A stretch of DNA of 64,000 nt from Chrysoporthe austroafricana (taxonomy: Eukaryota > Ascomycota > Sordariomycetes > Diaporthales > Cryphonectriaceae): the NCBI GenBank assembly GCA_001051155.2, contig JYIP02000001.1:5456001-5520000 (forward strand). Reading direction: 5' to 3'. The notes beneath the pieces were generated by a model, which worked only from the letters and a program-made list of their open reading frames with translations, was not told the origin of the DNA and made no database searches. Shown in pieces: positions 57,401 to 64,000 of the stretch. Position numbers and translations under genes: made by a program. Position 1 is the first letter of the stretch. Each line of letters begins with the position of its first letter.

Positions 57401-60400
57401 TAGATTAATTATTATATATCCTTTCTTCTAGCTATTTATATTCTTCCAAATTATAAAGATTAGTAAACCGAATAGCATTGCATTTATAACTTATTTAGCT
57501 TAACCTTGCTAGTATAATTTATCCAAAATTTCGTTAATTATTTCTTAATCTTTCTTATTTGAATAATATAGCTTTTATCTTACTTTCTAATTCTGCTATT
57601 TTTCGACCAAATCGACCTTTATTTATTAATCGATTAGCATATTAACGGGATTTATATCTTTAAAAATTCCAGTATATGCCCGTATTAATTCTATAACTTT
57701 ATAGAGAAATTCCGGTAAATGCTTGCAAACGTATATACCGAATTCAATTTCCGATTCTTTAATAGCTTTATCTTTCCGGATTCCCAGTTTATTACTATTT
57801 TCGAAATAATCTTTCATTTCGGGAATTTCTATATCCGGAAATCAGTACTCTTCTAGCTATTTTCCAATAATTTCCGCAATTTGTTAGAAAATATGCTTAA
57901 TAAATAATAATTAATTTAAATTTAGCTTTCCTGAAAGCTATAACCCGTCCTGGGTTTATTAAAAGAAATATTATTGTGCGATATAGTAATAGTTGTCGTA
58001 ATTCGTTAGCGGGGTTATATAATCCGTTTAGAATAATTCGACTATCTTTAAAAATTAGTTTTTCTGGATTTTTAAAAAGGTTATTGCCTAATTCGTTATT
58101 AAAACTTCTTTAATTTAATAGCTTATTAAGCAATTTATTTACCTTTTCTGTTTCGGCTTAAACAGAAAAGTTATATTTTTAGGATTCGCTTAATATTAAT
58201 AAGGACTAGCTTATAAGATCTAAGCAATATTACTATAATAATCGCGGCTTTTGCTTGCTAGGATTATACTAGCATTCGGGCAAATATTTCCATTTTTACT
58301 ATAGCATTACCAAAATAACTAAATCGTATAGATAATTCTGAATTCAGAATATCCAATTCGTAAAGAATATTATATTCCTGTTTTAGCAAGATATTTGCTT
58401 CCAATCGATCCAATACCCAAGCTCTTATTCGAATACGAAATATAATTGGGTAACTATATTTATTATTCTGGAAATACAAGTCGAATTCAATTTAGCTTTT
58501 TGCTAGCAATTAGCTTATATTTCTGAGCTTAGCCTTTACGTTCCAATCTATTTTCGTTTTGAGAAATTATATTAGCAATTCTTTAGCAATAGCATAACGA
58601 TTAATGCTTATATCGATATAGACTTCTATATCCGGCTTATTCGGGTATATTTTGATTACGGCTCTTGTATACGTATAGCTGCTATTCTAATAAGGCTTAA
58701 TCGTAAGTATAAGAATATTATATCCTAAGATTTCTCCTTTCTATATATCGATTTTGGGAAAATTCTATAGCTAACTGGATAATTATATAAAGTATTTGAT
58801 ATAGAATATGCTTTCGTTTACCGATAGTTTTACTTTTTCGGTTCGAAAAATCTAGATATTATTTTCGATTATTACGTTTTCCTTATTAGCTTATTCTTTT
58901 AACTCGTTTTCTTGCTTTTATAGATTTTCGCTATTTTCGGTCTTTTTATTATATTTATTATTATCTGTTATAAATAAATTATTATTTATAAAGAAATAGC
59001 CTTTTCGAGCTAGCTTATTTTCTTTATCTAAATTATATTGCAATTTTCTGTTATCGATATTGAAATTTGCTAGAGTTAATTGGATAAAACGTCTTTTAGC
59101 ATCTTTTCGTACGAATCGATAATAAAAGCGCGATTAGAAATTTCGGTTTTTTGAAATTGAACTTTTGCTATTATTTATAATATTAATTAATATTTTCTTA
59201 GCTGTATTAGAGATATTTTGTTATCTGGCTATCCGTTCCCGTAATTGGTTCCGAATATTTATTAGCTTTTGCTATTATTCTAGTAAGAGCTTTCGGAATT
59301 CGTATTCCGAAATATATCCAATGCTTTTAGATAAATTTAGCTAATTAAATATCTTTATTAAGCGAAATAAATATTCAAGTCTTTAAGGCCTAAATCTTCC
59401 AAAACGTTCTGGGAATATATTGGCTAGGAAATGAATATTAATATTGGGGAAATTAGCAGCCGATTATATAACTTTCCATACTAGTTACGCAAGTTTACGA
59501 GATAGTCTTATTATACGGTCTGATTCGAGAATATGCTATATTTCTTATTTCGCCTTAAAATATTTTTCGAAATCTTTCGTATCTTTATTTCGACTAAGTC
59601 TATCGAAATATTTAGCTATTAGTTCTTTATCGATCCGATCCTAAATATTTCTGGCTAAATACGAATTTAAGTATTCGGCTAGCTTGATAAATTAACGGAT
59701 ATAATAAGTAAATTCTAGAATATTATAATTATTTCGTATATTTTTCCTGGAATATTATTAAGCATTCAGCAAGTCTTTTGCAATTTTCCGCAATATAAAA
59801 AAATCTTTTTTCAATTACTTTTTTTATTAGCTTTAATTATGCTTATGCAAAGTAAAATCCTTATATTTTTAGGAAAATAATATAAAATAGAATTAAGTAT
59901 ATGCTATCTTAGCTAAGCAAGCGAATAAATAAAAGCTAAGATATTTAGCGCGTTTTATATTTCTAGCTATATATATTTCATACTAGTTTATAAAGGCTTA
60001 AAAGTCCTTTCAAATAATGATTTTGCTATTTATAGTAAATACGATTATTAAGTTAATATAGTTATTTTAGTTCTCGTAAAGTCAGAATTGCTTTATAATT
60101 ATATCCTTGAATTCCTTATTAATGCTAATAAGCAATACTATAAGTTTAAATAAATTAAGTCGATATGCTCGGGAATTCTTGAATCGCTTATAACCGAATA
60201 ATAAGTTTCGAGAATTATTGCTTTTATTATTGCTGGAATCCGATAAATCTAGTAATCTATCTGGCTTACTAACCAATTCTTTTTAGAAATCAAAATTAAT
60301 TTCAATATCCGGCTCGGAACTCGAAAATAATCTTTAGTCTAGTTAACTTCCTGCCTTTAATATAAATATCTGCTAGATACATTCCTTAATATCAAGAAAT

Positions 60401-61565
60401 ACTAATTTAATAAAGCGATATTTATTGCTAGCATAATATTTCGCGGCCGAAACGGGAAAGGGTTCCTTAATAAATTCCGATTAAAGCGTTTGCATATTGA
60501 AAGCTTATTGCAATTGGAGCATTTTCTTGAACTCAATACGTATTGCCTTTTCCGAGATAAAGCTATTTTGATAGATTGCTTTTATTTCGGATTGCTATAA
60601 AAACTAGTCCAATAGGCTAGTAATTGGGAAAGAAAAGGTTAAGTATTTCTGAAAAATAATAGTAAAACTATCCGATTTTCTTTTATTCAATCTTTTTTCC
60701 TTATAATCTTTTTCTTTAAAAAATTGCGAATAATCTAATAAATCCGATTGGGGCATTAATATACTTTCTGCTATAAAGTTTATAAAATTAGCCGGAATGG
60801 CTGTAATGGAACTTTATCTGGAAGCATTCCGATTCTGGATTCCCGTTAAAAGGAAAAAAATACGCTTATTTTCTGGAATTAATTATTTTCCCTTACTTTT
60901 ATCTGTTCTTTTTACTATAACTGAAAAATTCCCGGATTTATCGGTAAATCTGAAATTTAAGTTTTCGGTCGAATATCGTAATAAATAAATATATTTAATT
61001 CCGCTATTAATATTAATATATTTAAATATATAATGCTTTCGATTTTCGATAAACTATTATTAAGCCAATTCTTCTAACAGATTTTCCGGGTTATTAAGTC
61101 GAAAAGTATTCTTGCTTTCGTTTATTTCTATAAGCATTTGTTATCGTTTTTCTTCCGTTATCGCTTCGGCAAGCTATCAAAGTTTGCGATATTTGGAAAA
61201 ATCTTCCTAGAACGTATTATTCTTTCCTATTTACTGAAATAGATTCTTATCGAAATTCGATTTTCTTCCCTTTTGAATCTAACGCTTAAGCAATAAAGGC
61301 TATCCTTACTTAACTACTTATACTTTTGCTTTCTGCAAAAATATATTGGCTTCCTTAAAGTTCTATTTCGCTTTTTCGTATCGATCAGCCAAAAATTTCC
61401 AATCGATAAAAGCGTACGCAATTTCGAAAAAGATCTTAATATCCGATATAACCCAATCTTTCCTTTCAAAATCGTTTAAAGCTTATATAAACTTATATAT
61501 TTGGGCAAAATGCTTGATTTCGATATAATCGATAGGCCGTAATAGTAAAACGTTATTGCCAGTAA
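54446..61565 (-). pseudogene. gag-pol-chromodomain remnant of copy C
   Basis: Same order and positions as in A and B when mirrored. Numerous TAG/TAA stops are present. The RT catalytic aspartates are both Asn, and the protease box is D-I-S. Confidence 0.85.
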
Positions 61566-61813
61566 TTGCTATAATGAATTGGCAATAAATTGTTAATAAA
61601 TAATTATAATATTTCTTATAGGAATGCTATTTTTACAAAAGCCGATATTTTACAGGACCGATATTCCTATAAGAGCCGATACTTTACAGAGCCGATACTT
61701 TTATAGAAACCGTTATCCTATAGGACCGATATTCTTATAGGAACCGTTATTTTACAAAGCCGATAATCGAAACCCGATTACGCAACAAAAGCATGCAAAG
61801 CGTAGCTACCAAT

Positions 61814-62020
61814 TGATAGTAAACGTACTGAAATATATTATAAAGCATGCTTTTTCTAAGAAAGTGAATTATGCTAAAGCCTATCAGGGCATTATATAGG
61901 CCTCCTAGTAAGGGTATAGCATCTACTTAATAAATTTACTGCGTATTTATCAAGGGATTTACTATAAATTTACTAGGCGAATCCATTACGAATTCACCTC
62001 GTTTATAAGTTTTGCTATCA
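61814..62020 (-). repeat. 5' LTR of copy C
   Basis: 207 bp inverted; the best-preserved terminus (TGATAGTAAACG at 61814, GCTATCA at its end). It defines the inverted terminal motif TGATAG(C/T)AAA of the family. Confidence 0.9.
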
Positions 62021-62396
62021 TTAGAATAAATAAATATATATAGTATTTATATATAATAAAATTAGCCGATATTTAAATATATTTCGGTAATGCTTAATCG
62101 TATTTATTGCCGAAATATTTAGTATAAATATAATTAAAAATTAAAATTGCTTATAAATATTAGTAAAAAGTATAGCTTTCGGATAATAGGGTATTAAGTA
62201 AATATAATAATAGTAAATATAAAATGAAATTATAATAGGATATATTAATATACAGAATTAATAGCTGCGTATAATCGTTATATAATAATATTATAATTAG
62301 TTCTTAATATAAATAGTTAAATTTATAAATTATTAGAAAAAAGCAGTATTATATATTGCTAATAATATTATATCGATAAATAATAGCTATATTTAT

Positions 62397-64000
62397 TAAT
62401 TAAGGATAATTTTTCGGGCTTTAATAATAATTTCAAAATTTAATAAATTATAAAGAAATATAGCAAATAATTTTTCTTTTCCAATATAATTGCAGAAATT
62501 AATATAATTATAAATATTAAGCTATAAAATCTTAATTAACCTATATGCTTAAATATAAGACTTAAAGCCTATTATGCAATTTTAATATTGCAAAAACCGG
62601 GCAATACTAAAATAATTTTTATTTTCGTTAGCTTATTTTTGAAAAGTAATATTGAAATCGTAATTTATATTATCTTTAATAAAGATAATTTTAATAGCTT
62701 TGAAATCGTATTCGAAACGGAAGATTTAGTTTATAATAAAATATAAGCCTAACTAATTGAATAAAATAATAGGATTAAGATTGCGAAATCAAATAATAAA
62801 CTTGTATATATATTTTCCTATAATAAAAAGAAAGAAATACTAAATACGATTATCGTAAATTCCGATAATGCCGAATTTAATATTATTATAAATAGCGAAA
62901 CTATTAATAACGTAAAAATAATTAATACCGAAATTGCTTTCCCAAGTAAAATTATAGCATATATATTTCTTAAATATATAAAGGGCTAGCATATAATAGT
63001 ATATCGCAATTTCGGCTTTAATAATCTTGAATTTAGGGTTATATTTAATAAATAAAGCAAGGATAGCGCGAAATATAACCCGTAAGAGCAAGGTATTATT
63101 AATATTAGCTCGGAAAGCTTTGCTTAATATAGCTAATAGACTAGCTATATTCGGTAAGTTATTTTCGGTTAAGTCGATAGTATTGTTTATAATTCAATAG
63201 CGTTTGGCTAGCATTATAAAATTTCGCTCTATTATAGCAAATAAGCTTAAATTAGCAATTAGTATAATAAGTTTAAAAGCTTTAAGCTTAGCTAAAACTA
63301 GCTTAATATTCTTGGCTATCTTTTTCCAAATAGCGAAAGCTATATTACGATTATATTCGTAAATTATAATAATTTTTGCTATATTGGCTATATAGCATAT
63401 AGCATCTATTTTCCTTTTAATAAAGTTGCTATAACTGCTTAATATTATCTGTTTAGCTTTATCCTTAATATAACGGCTATACTTATCTTATAAGCAATTG
63501 TTTTTCGATATTATAATAGGAAATAAGATACGATAAGCTATTAATAGGGTATATAAAGCAAGGATAGAATTACAAACGGTAAATAAATTCGGAATGAATT
63601 TAAGCAATATTCCTTTAATAGAATTATCCGTTAATTTGTTATTTATATCCTTGCTCGTAATAGCATCCGCGCTAGTAAAGGTATTTGGATAAAGCTTTTA
63701 TCTTTTATAAATAAAGCTAGAACGATTAATTTACAATAGCATAAAGTATTATAAAATAAGCTCTTAAGCTTCTTTAATAATTAGCGGCCGACTAATATCG
63801 TTACTGCTTAGCTCGATATTAAGGATATAGATATTATATTCGACTTTTCGGTTTATTATATCGGTATAACCCTTATTGATTAGCGCTTAACGAAAAGCTA
63901 TTATATAAGCTTCTTAATAGCAAAAGAAATCGCTTAAATAGTTTTTCGTTATATAAGTATTACAGTAAAAACGGCTTTTGCTATTATATAAATATATAGC
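62397..64000 (-). pseudogene. ORF3 of copy D (cut by the window edge)
   Basis: The same region as ORF3 of A-C. One open piece (62840-63091) reads through a position that is a stop in copy A and shows Trp-Glu there. Confidence 0.6.

Larger units (their letters stand above)
51365..62020 (-). mobile_element. Complete chromovirus copy C (10,656 bp), nested in D
   Basis: The 5' LTR is at 61814-62020 and the 3' LTR at 51365-51571. The target duplication is TTAAA (51360-51364) / TTAGA (62021-62025), differing by one RIP-type transition. It has the same internal order and exactly the same length as A and B. Landmarks: chromodomain 54446-54808, polymerase box F-I-N-N at 57107-57118, protease D-I-S at 58606-58614. 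As the innermost insertion on this branch it must be younger than D, and D younger than A'. Confidence 0.92.
50846..64000 (-). mobile_element. Chromovirus copy D (3' part only), inverted, nested in A' and broken by C
   Basis: D occupies 50846-51364 and resumes at 62021 or 62026, running off the window. Its 3' LTR lies at 50846-51051. The internal sequence stops in the middle of a TGCTTGGGGTAAAT-like context (TTAAA at 51360-51364), which is completed by TTAGAATAAAT from 62021, so C is inserted in D. At the edge it has reached a point equivalent to about 37.1 kb in copy A, so about 8 kb of D should follow. It is the most AT-decayed copy. Confidence 0.85.

Overview
The window looks like part of a chromosome of a filamentous ascomycete, probably a Sordariomycete. 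The evidence is short introns (about 70-230 nt) with GT..AG ends and CTGAC-type branch sites, strongly C-ending codons in GC-rich genes, a HET-domain gene, and a sharply bounded AT-rich block of retrotransposons showing the C-to-T/G-to-A decay of repeat-induced point mutation (RIP). The genus cannot be settled from sequence alone.

Bases 1-19.8 kb are gene-rich: a HET-domain protein with ankyrin repeats inside the HET domain (minus, truncated by the window edge); an Arg/Asp/Tyr- and RS-rich protein with a small conserved fungal domain (plus); a secreted GDSL esterase (plus); cytosolic lysyl-tRNA synthetase (plus); the heme A synthase COX15 (minus); an unrecognised probably mitochondrial protein (plus) diverging from COX15; and a seven-exon Mn-type cation diffusion facilitator (minus). 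The LysRS promoter carries three TGA(C/G)TCA sites, two of them in a perfect inverted repeat, as expected for general amino-acid control. Bases 19.8-23.5 kb show no gene I can support.

Bases 23.5-27.5 kb are of intermediate composition and hold three minus-strand hypothetical ORFs without recognised domains. Just inside the AT-rich block, near 28.1 kb, lies a short actin-like coding fragment.

Bases 28,420-64,000 are almost entirely a nested pile of one Ty3/gypsy chromovirus family. An outer plus-strand copy (A', from 28,420) is broken by a complete plus-strand copy (A, 28,945-39,600), a complete minus-strand copy (B, 39,952-50,607) and a third minus-strand copy (D, from 50,846, running off the window). 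D is itself broken by a complete copy (C, 51,365-62,020). A, B and C are each exactly 10,656 bp, have about 207-bp TGATAG..CTATCA LTRs, and have 5-bp target-site duplications differing only by RIP-type changes. Each has remnants of gag, protease, reverse transcriptase, RNase H, integrase and a chromodomain, then an extra coding region of about 1.8 kb (ORF3) before the 3' LTR that I do not recognise. All copies are inactivated by stop codons and catalytic-site substitutions. The most unusual item in the window is this ORF3-bearing chromovirus family together with its two-level nesting.
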